Shown here: positions 22,658 to 35,796 of the stretch, piece by piece
Layout: each line of letters opens with the position of its first letter
How positions within the stretch are numbered: the stretch's first letter is position 1
Source: Lycorma delicatula
Lineage: Eukaryota > Arthropoda > Insecta > Hemiptera > Fulgoridae
NCBI RefSeq assembly: GCF_047948215.1
Contig: NC_134458.1
Coordinates: 86,197,260 to 86,261,259 of the forward strand
DNA length: 64,000 nt
Reading direction: 5' to 3'
The notes under the pieces: model-generated
Told to the model about the DNA's origin: nothing
Database searches by the model: none
What the model saw: only the letters and a program-made list of their open reading frames with translations
Made by a program: the position numbers and the translations under genes

Positions 22658-24159
22658 AAAAATAAATTTTATTTCTACATTCAACAGTCTATTTTAACAA
22701 CATAATTATAATATGAACATATTTTAATAATTTCATTTAACAGCAGGAGGGAAAAAGTTTCCTTTACAATAGAAATAAATTACGACTTTCTGTAACAAGA
22801 CTCGAATCGTTTTGTAGTTGTTCAAAAAAGATAGATAATTAAAGAAGCACTGTTATACGAAGCGACTATACTGTTTTCTATAATTAAAAATTGAGCGTAA
22901 AATTCAACTTTTTCTTTCGGTATGCATACTATAATGTGTTAGTTGAGTAATATATAAAATTGCGATCGAACTTCTGTTTCTATGTAGTTAGGATCGACAG
23001 TAGTAGTTCTAGCTTTTAACTGCCCTCTGGGTAATACCGCTATATCTGATATTATCATTAAACCAAAGTAAAATACGTGGAAATCTTAATTTAAAAGATT
23101 TTACATATTTTAAATCCCTTGAGTTCATCTTAAAAATTCTTATAAACGGCTAGTTAATGAAATAAACAAAATGCGTTATTTCTGTTTTCGGTCTTTAAAA
23201 AAAGGGTAAAATAGCTTTTCGTCAGTCAATTAACTCATATTTTGATCATAAGGAGGTTGTATCTTAGTAACAAATATTTTTTAACTGTTTTTAAGGACCA
23301 ATGTAATCTATTAACTACTAGTTGGAAAAGTGCAGAAAAGATTAAATATAAAGCTAAAAACCACTTTTAATTATAAATTAAGTTTTTCAGTTGGTAAATT
23401 CTAAAATAAAAAAGTGTATAAGTAACGAGTCTAAACTCACTTCAGTCACAAATTAATCGTGAATTTGTGTTATCTACATTTCCTTTAGAACACGGACAAA
23501 AAGATAAAAATATATATAGGTAGGACGTAACTAAATATAATTCGTGATATGTTAGGAGTTAATTTAACATTCATAAAAACTTAGCCGGTTACGATTATAG
23601 TTTTTTAAATGGTTATGAGATTTTTTTTTACTGCAAAATAATGATTATAATGTGTTTTAGTTAAACATTTATTTAATATTAGTTAAAAGTTACTCATCTA
23701 ATTTAATAATTAATTGAGATCAGATATAATTATAAGTACGAATTGAATTATAAATAAGATTTATTTAATTAATGCTTGGGAAAAACATAATTTTCGATTT
23801 ATATTTATTTAAATCCTAATCTGATCAATATGAACGAATCGATTTAAAAACTATATACATCGTTTTTTTGTACATTCTCTTTAAATAAATATGTGTCTTT
23901 TAATTGTGTTAACCAAAAATAATGTTTTCTTAAAACCACTCTTAGAATCGCTGATTTTTAATTCTCTTGGAATGATATCAGATTCAGTATCTATAATATA
24001 TGTATCACGCTTTACCAGAGTTCTGTTTGACTGATCTTTATAAATATGTATTTTTTTAACTCACAATTGAAGTTAAAAATTGAAATTTTTATATTAATAC
24101 GGATAAAAGTCTGCTAATATTAATACGGATATAAGAATCAGAATTATATTACTTAAAAT

Positions 24160-24540
24160 GTGTTTATTGAGTTTATGGAGTCATAGACAATAGGAAAAAC
24201 AGAAAGTAAAAGAATACCCGACCTTTGAAATGCGATTTTATCGGAGGATTCTGAGATATAGGAGTATTATAAAGCACAAAATTAAACTTTAAGACGAAAA
24301 AAATTGGAGAGAAACTTTTGGTGTAATCTTATAAAGAAATGAACTAAGTTATTTGGTTATTTACTAAAATATCCAAATTATTTAATACGGTTATAAAACA
24401 ACGTTTAAAAGATAAAAACAGTTAAAAGGAAGAAGAAGACTGCATTACACAAACAGATAACTGAGGTTTAAGGATGCAGTAATATTGGAGGAATATTATC
24501 ACAAAACAGATTCGAATGGAAAAGATCATCAAACCCATAA
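24160..24540 (+). pseudogene. Probable LINE reverse-transcriptase C-terminal relic
   Basis: The plus strand reads FEMRFYRRILRYRSIIKHKI around 24226-24290, which resembles the FEMWCYRRILRISW-like block after the RT domain of many insect non-LTR elements. KGRRRLHYTNR, about 140 bp further on, fits the KGRR-H motif usually found near the C-terminus. Several stops and frame changes lie between. No zinc finger, tail or target duplication could be assigned. The assignment rests on two short motifs in the right order; clade is not determined. Confidence 0.42.
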
Positions 24541-27500
24541 AATTACTTTTACTGAAGTAAAAGAACATATCAATCAACTTATAACATTTTCTCAATTGAA
24601 CCGTGTTTTAGAAATAAAACTCTTAAAAAAAATGTATGCTTACATATCCATGCAAAATTATTGATTAAACAATTATTTATTTTCTAATGATACGAAATGG
24701 TTTTTAAAATGGTAACTACCAAAAAAATTGATCACGTTGTCCAAAAACTGTGTATCTTTTGCATCCACTTATACGGTTATTCCTATATGAAACTATGTTT
24801 GGTCCGACCGATTTACGATAGCGTTCGTGATTTTTTTTTTTTCATTTGAAAAGCTATTTTCTAAGATTTCATTAGAAATAGTGAAGCTTTGTTAATTCTA
24901 TCTGTTAAACAAGCTGCGTCCCTTATTCATATAGTGACTATATTTAATAATTTGATAAACTCTCGGATCGCCGAACTAGAAAGTATTATTAATTAAAACC
25001 TAATGACATAATACTAGCCGGAAGATAGTATGAAGGTGTTGTTAGCTTTAAAAAGTAACTTTTCCGACTGAGCTACGGAATGTCTACTTCCTATTCGAGA
25101 AGAAGAAAATGCTCCGAACCATTCCGTCACATTGCTGGTCTGGTAATGTTTAACAATTTCATAAGATTCAAACGGACTGGTATAATTTATTGAAATCAGT
25201 ATTTTTTACCACCCGAATAAGTCTATCGATACAATGACGGAACAGATTTATAGGTATCGGGAGGAATTTTTTTAAATTTTATTATTATTACTTTGTTGAA
25301 ATTATTACGTATAAATACTGTCAATAGATGGCACTGTAGCCTTCTGTAGATAAGAGACCGTACTAATGTAGATTTTTCGTTAGTAACAATTGGATTATTT
25401 AAAAGTAGTTTTGATTCATTATTATAAATGATACGTATCACCATTTTGACGACCGGCATTTTCCACTTTGTTATTACAAAACTGTATCTACATGGTACAG
25501 ATTCTACATAGTTATAATTACACGTAGAAAAATTCTTAAGTACGCAGATTTAAATGTGAATCTGTCTTTATAATTATACTTTAACGATTTTATTAAAAAT
25601 AGCACATTTATTTTTAATTTTATTTTATTAATTCTTTTGTGATAGCTAATTTTTTATTATTATTAGTTGGGGGATTAATTTGGCTTTCTACTTATTTCAG
25701 GTACGTTCCATGGTTTTTAATTCTAAAGAAGCTTTGTACTTCCTACGTTTATAACAACTCATTCAGGTTACGAAATTTTTCTTTTAAGTAATGAATATTA
25801 AGACAAATTTTGTGTTTGATTTTCATTCTATTCTAACGAAATTACAAGGCTTTTTTATTTTAACACCGGATTTTGGATTATATTTGGATATAGAAGTGGT
25901 TATTCGTTTGAGTTAATTATTCCTGTAAACCATTAACAATTTTTATAAATTTGAAACTGTACTATCTACAATTACGGTAAATTACTACCCCGGGGTAGCA
26001 ATTTGCCGTAATATCTACTGGATTTTTTTTCTTATAGGTTAAAACTCTGACTAGAACGCAAAAAAACAATTTTGCAATATTGTGTACAACTCGGTTTATT
26101 ATCGTGTGGTTCGCAACAGGCATAACTTTAGGGAGAAGCTTTTCTTTCGTGACAAATGCTATACTGTAGCAACAAAACGCGGTCGTAATTTAATACCGTA
26201 GAATAAATTATTAAAAACCATCTTGTTTAGCTGTACAGTGTAAAACTGTTGTGTAAACTGGTTTTATTTTAATACATGTGGTGACATGTCAGTACGAGTG
26301 TTAGGAGTCGGTATTAGCATTTCGGTTAATTGAAACTGACAACTGTGGAAGTAAGAAACAAATGCGGTTTAGAACGATCGACCTTCCACATCTTAATCAA
26401 CTCGTGAATACACCAAACTCAGTACTGGATCTGTGTTTTCATCATTGGAAACATTTATATTTACAATACTCATTTCCTTTTTAAAACACTTTTATAACAA
26501 TTCTTGTAGTAAGACCTTAATCGTTACCACTTTGTAAAAACGAAATGTTTCTGGTTAATTGAAAGATCTAAAATTAAAACTGAAGAAAATTTTGGATTAA
26601 ATATTTTTTTCCAGCTAATAAATTTAATAATTCGGTTTTATTAAAATTAATTTACATTTACTGCTTTTTTATATTCCTGTGTAGCGCTACGTAAGGGGAT
26701 AACCAAGAAAAGTTGTAAGTAAATAAATTTAAAAAAATTTGACTTAAATAATTAATTTTAAGAAAATAATTATATTACTCTAGTAGGATTGGAATTTTAT
26801 GAACTATTCACCAATAAAAAATGATTATACCAGTTAAAATAAAACTAAAATCGCATGGATTATAACTTTTTTTAACTATACATAAAGTGTAATAAGTAAA
26901 AATACAGTTCCAGTAAAAAAAACCTTTAAATTTAAGTCTAAAAATTAATTTTTTAACAATTGTTCGCTTATAAAAACGATTTAAAATTGAAAAAATAAAC
27001 AAGATGTTGAAGGAAAAACTAGTAAAAATTCTGGTAAATGAATAAAAAATTATTGTCAAAAGCCATTGATGATTAAATGAACTTTACTTAACTTATAAAA
27101 AAACTTTTAGTAAAATGCCACAATTACAAAATTTCTCAAAAGGCTTTTTAATGTAGATTAATTTTAATAATTTCGGATAGTCTGAGTTCCAATTAGTGGA
27201 ATTGTATTATAATTACTTCCCCCTTGGAGGTTGGGATCGTTAATAGAAATTTAAAGAAATATATCCGGGGTCTGACTGTGATCAACCGGACGGAAACTCC
27301 GTCTACCTCTGTAGAAACATGTTGTTTTTATCACTTATTAGATGGGGATGCATTTTGTGAAAGATTTCAGGAGATAATAAGTCAAAGTAAATAAAAAATT
27401 GAACAACCTTCCATTAAATCAAATTTTTCAGGATTTTCATTGAAGATTCCTTTTTAGGAAGTTGATACCAGAGGAACTCTAGATAATTTAAATTCACCTG

Positions 27501-27606
27501 ATAAATAGTGTGATAGATACTTCAATCCATTTTTTAAGATATAGATCTTTATTGGAAAAAATCCCTTTCGGCACGCCGGAAGGCGGAGGTAGATTTCACC
27601 GGTGCT
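24541..27606. other. AT-rich region, no gene
   Basis: Nothing coding supported. It contains the palindrome at 25972. Short open frames at 25459-25223 (minus) and 27059-26808 (minus) have no domain signal. Confidence 0.5.
25972..26011. repeat. 40-bp palindrome without loop, two mismatches
   Basis: TTACGGTAAATTACTACCCC is joined directly to a near-exact reverse complement, with 18 of 20 positions paired and a CCCCGGGG centre. It stands out in AT-rich DNA. Confidence 0.75.
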
Positions 27607-27617
27607 AAGTAGGGGAT

Positions 27618-27920
27618 AAAAAACCCACCGGGTTGGTCTAGTGGTGGATGCTTCTTCCCAAATCAGCTGATTTGGAATTCCAGAGTTCCAGCGTTTAAAT
27701 CCTAGTAAAGTCAGTAATTTTTACACGGATTTGAATACTAGATCGTGGATACCGGTGTTCTTTGGTGGTTGGGTTTCAATTAACTACACATCTCAGGAAT
27801 GGTCGAACCGAGACTGTACAAGACTACACTTCACAACATTCATGCATATCATCCTCATTCATCCTCTGAAGTATTATCTGAGCGGTAGTTACCGGAGGCT
27901 AAAACAAAAAAAAAAAGAAG
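27618..27920 (+). mobile_element. SINE family A, copy 2
   Basis: Same architecture as the copy at 4562: TGGTCTAGTGG box A, box B-like GCGTTTAAATCC, and the tail TCATCCTCTGAAG plus CCGGAGGCTAAA with an A-rich end. It is flanked by an imperfect 11-bp target duplication, AAGTAGGGGAT (27607-27617) and AAGTAGGTGAT (27921-27931). Box B is more degenerate here (TTTAAATCC), so it is probably silent. Confidence 0.88.
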
Positions 27921-29239
27921 AAGTAGGTGATGATGAAAAAGATTTCCACCTTAAAGTTAAAAAAACTTCAAATTTACTCAATATGACAAATAGTTTTCAT
28001 GTGAAAAACATGAAATTGAAATGAAACGTGAAAACATGAGACGTAGTCGGAACATGAATTAATCGAACAACTAACCATTCGCGTAATAAAGCATTTAATT
28101 GTTTTGAAATAATAGAAAGAGTTGGCCATCCTTTTATATTTAAAATTACTTCATGATTTGGCGACTAAAAATTGAGTCGCATTGCTGCAGCAAAAATATA
28201 TTCAGAATATGTTGTTTAATGTTTTGTTGTATTTTCGTCAATCAGCGTTGGTTTTTTTACTATCAATTGTTAGTAATAAAGATATTTTTTAAATATGTAA
28301 ATTTTTAATTTAAATTTTTTCAGAACACTTCCTTAATTGCATCAGATTATATCCGCGACTAAGTCTATATGCTCTATCGTTTTAAAACTTTAATAACATT
28401 TTATATACTAGCAGATATGGTTTATAAACGTCATCTTTTGTTATGATGTAAAGTTTGTTATACGACTTTAAGCGCGAAGAGTTGGGCTTATATTTGTTGA
28501 TTTCCCTCCTTGCTTCCGGTTTCCCGTCCCTATTTTGTTACTGTCGCCTATAATTATTTCTAAAGTGCGCGAGTAGGTTTACTCATTGAAAAAAATTAGA
28601 TGACTACTATTAGATCTCGACTGAATGAATCTTTCTCCGTAAAAGTTTTGTTACCCCTTTTCCGTTCTCGATGAATTCTGTTACTGCATGGCCGCTTTTA
28701 TCAAAGAATAATCTTATGAAACATAATAATTCTAATTTAACTAAAAATTTTTGATTAATAAATAATTTTCACGCTTTTTGTAAATTTTGACTTTTTTTAA
28801 AATCCATTCCCTTTAAAAGTAAAAGTCTAAAATTAACAGATATCTATTACCATTATTAAAAATTTTAAATGATATACTTTCAAATGAATAAGATTGTTTT
28901 TCAGAGAACCTTTTTTAGCTAATAAACAGTTCCTTTTTCAGTTGAATAACCGGCTACCATTTTGCCAACTCAATGAAGTTATATCGTTTCGAAAAGCGAA
29001 AACTTGGAATTATACAAAATGTATAAATTGTTACATATAATATATAATTATCTTTGTATGTGTGTGTACATCGATGATTTTGCGGCTGTGTAACGATAAA
29101 ATAGTTTAATAAAGAAGTAAGTGTGCAAGCCTATTTTAAGTTTTACTAATCTGAATAATTTTTAAGTGCCTTTACATGCGCTACTAATTTCATATTTCCA
29201 TCAAATTAACAGAGTTTGAAGTTACGAAGTACTCTTCTA

Positions 29240-29530
29240 ATCTTGTCTACACCTCTCTATTTCTCCTCCCCTAATTCTCTTCCTCTCTTTCTTTCATTCA
29301 ATCTCTTGCTATCTCATTTTATCTCCCTCTTCATCTTGTATCTGTATGAGCGTGCGCCGTGAATAACGCGAGGAGTATATGTAAGAGAAGTAACTCTTCT
29401 CGACCTCCCCGCAACGAGCCAACCGAGAATGTCGGCCGAGACCACAGATCACCCTAGAGAATCAACACGCAACGAACGAGTGTGCTACGTTGAACAGTCG
29501 GCACTCAACGGGATGGGATTCCTGACTCCT
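29240..29530. other. Pyrimidine tract followed by a CpG-rich patch
   Basis: About 29230-29345 is almost pure C/T on the plus strand. About 29345-29530 is much richer in G+C and CpG than the surroundings (GCGTGCGCCGTGAATAACGC; TGTCGGCCGAGACC). An ATG at 29429 opens 66 codons beginning MSAETTDHPRESTRNERVC, without a known domain. It could be the 5' part of a host gene, an LTR piece or another repeat. I could not find terminal repeats or a clear TATA/initiator pair. Confidence 0.3.
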
Positions 29531-29797
29531 TCATATTCTGCATCGCATACTGCTATTCCTTTAATATTTCTTACATTGAAAAGGCAGCGAAAGAAAATTA
29601 AATTTATATTTCTTTGTCATATTCCGTAGAATTGATGAAAAATCAAATAAATGTATCTTTCATAAATATTATGTTCTTTTAATTTTTAGTTGTATAAATA
29701 TGTTTTTAAATTAATTTTTTTATACTTTTAAAGTATGTGATAAGATTACAAAATTAATTAACGACTACTTTGAAAAATAAAAGTAATTTAGAATATT

Positions 29798-29799
<2 letters not shown>

Positions 29800-29836
<37 letters not shown>
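29800..29836. repeat. (AT)n microsatellite
   Basis: About 18 AT units. Confidence 0.95.
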
Positions 29837-29840
<4 letters not shown>

Positions 29841-30314
29841 TATAATTTACCCAAAACCTTTCATCGGTAGGATATTGGCATTTATAAATTAACTACTTAA
29901 TTTTATACCGGACAACACACCACGAAGTGAAAAAAACTGCCCCGAGCTTGAGCATTTTTAGATCCTTTGCTGATGATTCCCTTATACGAGTGGATATTCA
30001 TACCCACGATTTTGGCTACTTTAGAAAAAATATTGATCCTGCAGAAATTTAAAAAATGTTATATTTGTCTTAAACTTTAAGGAGAGCAACCAAACAACAA
30101 TGTGAAAATCTGGGGTTTCTGTACTTTTAATAAAGTACAGTTAATGTAATAAAGTTCGGATAAATTTAGTTATAAATATTTTAAACTGCAATAATTATCT
30201 TTTTCAAAGCATTCTTCTCACTTTTGAGTTTATTCTTAAGGGGCGACAAGGCGACAATTCACAAACTTATGAAAAGAAAATAATAAATAAGAATAGCCAA
30301 AATATTATATAAAT

Positions 30315-30339
30315 TATACCCAGGTAAAACCTGGGTATA
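30315..30339. repeat. Hairpin, 11-bp arms, 3-nt loop
   Basis: TATACCCAGGT, loop AAA, then ACCTGGGTATA; perfect pairing. Confidence 0.8.
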
Positions 30340-31516
30340 GGTTTATACCTTTCTCTAATAACGAAATTTAAGATACTATAATGGGTCAAAAAGTTTTATT
30401 TACTTTTTTTTGATTCTTCAACGTTTTTTGAGGACCTCTCAATCAAGAAAAACAAAAAGCTATGGGGCAGATCTGTATGTATGAATGTGTGTTTGTATGT
30501 ACTTTTTTCTCTTTCTGTCTCTGAGTGTGCGCGTACACCTGCATACTTTTTTAATATTTAAGGAATAAGTGAATTATAAAACGATGTAGTAATTCGTGTA
30601 CTTGGAATACTGATGTTATTAAATTTTTAGGAAAACTGGCAAGGGAGTGAGGTAATTCCCTTTAAGCTACGATTACTATCATGCGATAGGTATGTTGGTG
30701 AAAAACTTATCGGAGAACTTTTGAAGATTCATATATACATTTAGAATATAAAAACATCTATTGAATAAAATTTATCCTATAAGATAATGCAGGGGTGTAT
30801 TTTGCTATCAGTATTTTCACATTCGGTGCCGTGCACTGCATAAAAATAAAAGATGATTCTGTTCTTATGTTTTTATCAGAAGTTACCCACCGATTTGGAA
30901 TTAAACATTAAAAAATAAAACAGAATAGGCGGTTGGATACACCCATTTCGAATGGCTGTTTAGAGAAAAATTTCTTCTGTATTTTTTTAATCAAAGGATT
31001 TATTTTACAAAAACATTATTTAAATTAACTCCAGCTTTATTAGATTTTTAGTAGACTGAATAAAAATGCATAAAATATCTGCGGTGTGTCAAGTACAATA
31101 AGAGACTTAGTTCGGTGAATCCATTGATCTGTGAGACCCAACTAAATACAGAAATACTTCACAGATTGATTTGTCGTTTCGGTCATAAAGGTAAAGGAAT
31201 TTTGTGATAAGATATCGTTTTCATTGGTACCGTTATGGAGACACATCTGTATCTATCTGTCGAACTAAATGTAACATGCCTGTATCTCTCTGACATATCT
31301 TATAGCCGAATCGCTCAACCGAGTAATTTGAAATTTAGCATACATGTTATATTCCGAACATATAAAAAAAAATTATTACAAGATTTTTGTGTTTAAAAAA
31401 TAAGAGTCTGTGTGCAGTTCTTTTAAAAAAACTTATTTTTGGAAAATATCTGTTAGTTGTTAAACGGTATATCAACAAAAAATTTGAAAACGTAAATTTT
31501 TTCAATGTATTAAATA

Positions 31517-31541
31517 ATATATATATATATATATATATATA
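31517..31541. repeat. (AT)n microsatellite
   Basis: About 12 AT units. Confidence 0.9.
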
Positions 31542-34500
31542 ATATTCAATATTATATAAATATCTAAACTTTCCTGGCTGCCAAGAGTCCAGAAACAAAT
31601 TAAAAATATTTTTAATTTTGTGTGCTACCCGTAACCTGAAAATAATTTTAGATAATACTGAATACCAAAAAGTAATGCTGATTATGGGTTAACTCAAATA
31701 AGTGACAGTAATCCATACCAATTACGAGATAACTTGAGATTAACCTATTTACCGTTTTTTATATTATGAAAAACTGATTTAATGTACAATTATTCTTTAC
31801 CATAATAGATTAATAGGTCTTGGAGCCTAAAGTTTTTTTTTTAAGAATTAACAACCAGATATGTAGTTTAGTTTTAAGGAATAGAGATGGTCGTAAGATA
31901 ACTTTTTTCCATCTTGTTTAACAATTTCAAGGTTGATTAGATAATAAATTATATTAGAATTTATGAAAAAAATGATATTAATAATACAGATTAGATTAAA
32001 AAGGGAACGCTCCGAATATCGGTCACATTTTTATATTGCTTAAATTAGGGATCGACACGAAATCTCGAATGAATTTGAATTATCAGTGTTCGAGTAAACG
32101 TCGTTCAATTGCATTATTAATATAATTAATTTCCTCTATTAAGTCACAAAATCCAACAAAATATTTGAATTATAAAAAGTAAACACTTATTTACCATTTA
32201 ACGGTTTGAGCTGTAAGGGCAATCGAGTTATCAAAATAGAGATTTTGCTTAATTTTTTTAAGACAGTAGTAAAAAAAAAATTATTTTAATTTTTAAAATA
32301 TATTACAATTTCTCTGATACTGAAAGAAAAAAAAAAGTGGATAAAAATTGAGTCACATCAATAAAACCGCGATCTTTACGAATTAATTTATAAAGTACAC
32401 TAAATCATGTTGTTTTTTTCGTAATAAGAGAAATAGGTTTTCTTCCAGCCGTACAACTGGCTGCAGATAATGGTATTAGTAGTAAATCGCTTTACATGAA
32501 TATTCTATAGTGGAAATCCAGGTGGAGTGGTCATGTAGCCGGCGCCACTGAAGTGTTTCTCCAGTCCTCTGTCTCTGGAACTCCCTGGCGGTGTTCACAT
32601 TAAACATTTACGATCAGTCGATCTCTCTCTGTCTTTTTATATATATACATCTCTCTTTATCTGCAATTACTAATCGGTATCAAAATGAGGGAAGGGGTAT
32701 AATTGCAAAACCTCCCGTAATCATATGATTTAAACAAAATTTTTATTTTGTCGATAGAATAATTTTAATTGATCGATAGAAGATTTTCTTTCTTTTGTTG
32801 ACATGGTGTCACTTAATTTTAACTATTTTAATGTATTAAACACCGGTCAATCAAAGTTAGTGAATCTCTTAGAATATCTTTTTCTGTCGAACTCATATTT
32901 TAATCGGGTATGCTTTATTACGTATCTTAATGGTATAACCATGCTCAAGAATATTCCCGTAATAGACTTGTTTATTGCTTTGCATTATCTGCCCCAGTCT
33001 TTGTTATGGCCGACGTACATAAAGCACCGATCAGATTAACTTTTCCTGAGAGTATTGATGTTTATTTAACAATCAAAATATTGTGTTGAACAGAGTAAAG
33101 GTGTCATTTGTAGGGCTAAATATAGCCTGAATTTCGATTGGTTTGACAAACACAGACAGATAAGTTTGGCTCGGTGAAAAGAACTTCATTCTTCATTTTC
33201 CTTAATTAGCCTGTCACGAGATACTTGTTAATCTTGAGAACGAATCATTTTAACATAGATAAATACACGGTTAGAGGAAAACATCGTGAAAGGTAAATTC
33301 CGTTATGGAAAGGAGCGAGACAAGAAATATGTGTTAATTCCCTTTTTAAAATCGCTAGGAACTAATATGATTTAGCAAAAATAGGCATAACTGCATGAAA
33401 CCAGTCGTGTTAAATGTCACCAACATTTTTAGTGCAGAATAAAAATATACAATGCAGAGAATGATATTTATGTATATATTTTTTTTTATTTGTAATTACA
33501 CAACTCCCGTTTTTCCTTTAATAAAATATATGAAAACTATGCATATACATGCGCTAAATGTTATGGTTTTAATCAGGTAATTACACACAAGTATTTGAAA
33601 GATTCGATTTAAAAAATATAGATATTATGAGGTACAGAGTTGTTAAATGTTCCTTTAACGTGTACTTGACAGAGAATGAACTGATGTTAAGGACTATAAG
33701 GAAGAGTGGAGAAACTATGTGTTCAGTGAGAATATAAAAGGCATTCATCTTAAAGACCGTACTCACACATCTGTGTCCTGTGTCCAATCTAATTACACTT
33801 ACGGTTTATAGTATCTAACCCTTGATAAACCCCCATCTTTTCTACGGTACATTTACTGTCCTGCGAGTGCTTTTCCTTGAACTTTAGATGTACCTGTTAT
33901 TAGGAAATTGTTTTCTTTTTACAATACAATACACGACTAATATATTAAGTTACAATAAATCCCCGTAACTATAAAAATTTCCATTTGGCAGTACAATTAA
34001 AACCTAGTTCATCGGTGTACGATCATCTGAAAATCCCGGTTAAACGAGGACGAATATTTGTTTGTTAATTTTAAAAAAACAATTACGGGAATAATTCTAA
34101 AGTATCTGTAACAAATATTAGTTTTTTTAGTTCTATTTTTACAGGTTGTAAACAAATTTATAATCGATACTAGTTGATTTTTTTCTAATACAACTATGTA
34201 GCAATCTTTTGTCTTGAAAAAAAAGGTTAATCGTAACTTTCAAATGAATCAAACCGGTTTTAAAATATAATTTATTGAAAGAATAACACAATTATACATT
34301 ACGTCAATAATGTAAGGTTTGCAATTTTATGGAATGATCAAAGAAAACCGTGATAAATGGATATGCAGAAAATTCAAGTTTATATAATTTGTATTTATTT
34401 AAAAACTTACCGGCAGATTAATATTGTTTCTATAAAAAAATTTTTCTTTACTAAGGGTTTTTCCCGGTTAACATTTTATAAATTACCGACCCGTTTAAAA

Positions 34501-34989
34501 GATTTTTTTAACCAGTTTATTTAAAATTAAACGATTTTTTTTTAAACAGTAATACTTTGTCTATAAGTTTTTAATTAATATTGATTGTAAAAGAATTTTC
34601 TGCATCTCTATATACTTCAATTGTATAAATGTTTTCAAATAATTTTCTTTAACATCAGGATTATTGATTATTTTATAGTTATTTGATTTATTTAATATCT
34701 TCACTTAGCCTCTTTCCACATAAAAAAAGTATTTCTTTCACATCTGGTTCAAAACACTAGCGAGATAGTTAGAAAACTAGTCTTGTCGAAAACAGATGGT
34801 CTTAAAAAAACTTGTCTCTTCAAACACATTAAAAATACTATGACACACAAACCGTTTCTATTGAAATATTTTCACTAAGTATCAAAGCTAAATTAAAACA
34901 TTAAATAAATAATTAAATCCTTATTAAACCTTCTTCTTAAAATCTCTCTCCTAGGTTTATCCTTAGGCCATACTTTCTTCTTCTTTCTT

Positions 34990-35796
34990 CTATCTTCTGG
35001 AAGGCTTCGATGTCACGAAGGATCTCCAGCTGCTGGCATCAGATGATACCGGCTCGGATGGTGAGGTCAGCAGTGTATCAGAGTAGAGACTCGATGCACT
35101 CCCCGATAGAGCTTGTGGGACAGCTGAAGTGCCCGCCTTCTTATTAAAAACCACCGTCCTTTCGGAGGCTCCATTTTTCTTTGTTCTAAATCCCGTTTTT
35201 GTAATAGTTTTATGTCTGGTTTCGCAGTTTCCCGAATGGGGAATTTTTCGAACTGGAATTTTGCTTTAGAAGTAGTTGGCTCAGGCTTTCTCTCGGTTTT
35301 GGCGTCTCTTGAGTACTAGTCGTAGGCTCATTCTTGGGCTTTACGGGGTTCTTTTCTTGGGAAATGTCTGCTTTCTTTTGTTTCGGTTTTGGGAAATTTC
35401 CTCATGATGGTTGATTCTTCAATTTTTTATTGATGATATACTCTACCATGTTTGCTAGGATCGATGCTAGTTCGGAGATTATATCCTTTCAACCTACAGC
35501 GGCTGCGGCAACCTGCGCATATGGCAGGCTTTCTACTGAGCATAATTTTCCTAGCTTCCAAGTAGCTAACCTTTTGTATCGTCTTCACTTCCTGAATAAT
35601 TACTTCTTCCTTGTAAGCTGGACAATTTCGAGATCTCGCAGAATGATGGTATCCATGACAATTTATACATATAGGTGGGTCCCTGCATCGGTCATCAGGA
35701 TTCAATGGCTCACCACAAATGCAGATTTGTTTCCTGGTACATCTTGCCACTGTAAGTCCGAATCGTTGACATCCAAAGCATCGCATTGGAGTCGGA
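34990..35796 (-). pseudogene. LINE ORF1 (gag-like) pseudogene with zinc knuckles
   Basis: Read from 35796 downward, the minus strand begins PTPMRCFGCQRFGLTVARC. That is a CCHC knuckle in which the His is replaced by Leu. CICGEPLNPDDRCRDPPICI and CINCHGYHHSARSRNC follow, then KTIQKVSYLEARKIMLSRKP. This arrangement is that of ORF1 proteins of insect Jockey-type non-LTR retrotransposons. After about 35427 the frame is broken, but the C-terminal text SGSASSLYSDTLLTSPSEP ending in SRR and a stop near 35000 is legible in another frame. The 5' part of ORF1 and all of ORF2 are missing, which is unusual because LINE copies normally keep their 3' end. A short ATT repeat (35793-35812) marks the upstream junction. 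Confidence 0.72.

Larger units (their letters stand above)
19529..24159. other. AT-rich region, no gene
   Basis: No coding region supported. It contains an AT microsatellite and the strong hairpin at 22614. Open frames at 20970-21173, 21255-21479 and 21617-21805 have no recognisable domain. Confidence 0.5.
27932..34989. other. Long AT-rich region, no gene recognised
   Basis: Seven kilobases without a supported gene. It includes the pyrimidine tract and CpG-richer patch at 29240-29530, microsatellites and one hairpin (listed separately). Remaining open frames lack domains. Confidence 0.45.

Noticed and set aside
30315..30339. Hairpins read as bacterial-type terminators
   Set aside because: The window is clearly eukaryotic and the hairpins are not placed after genes or followed by consistent T runs.
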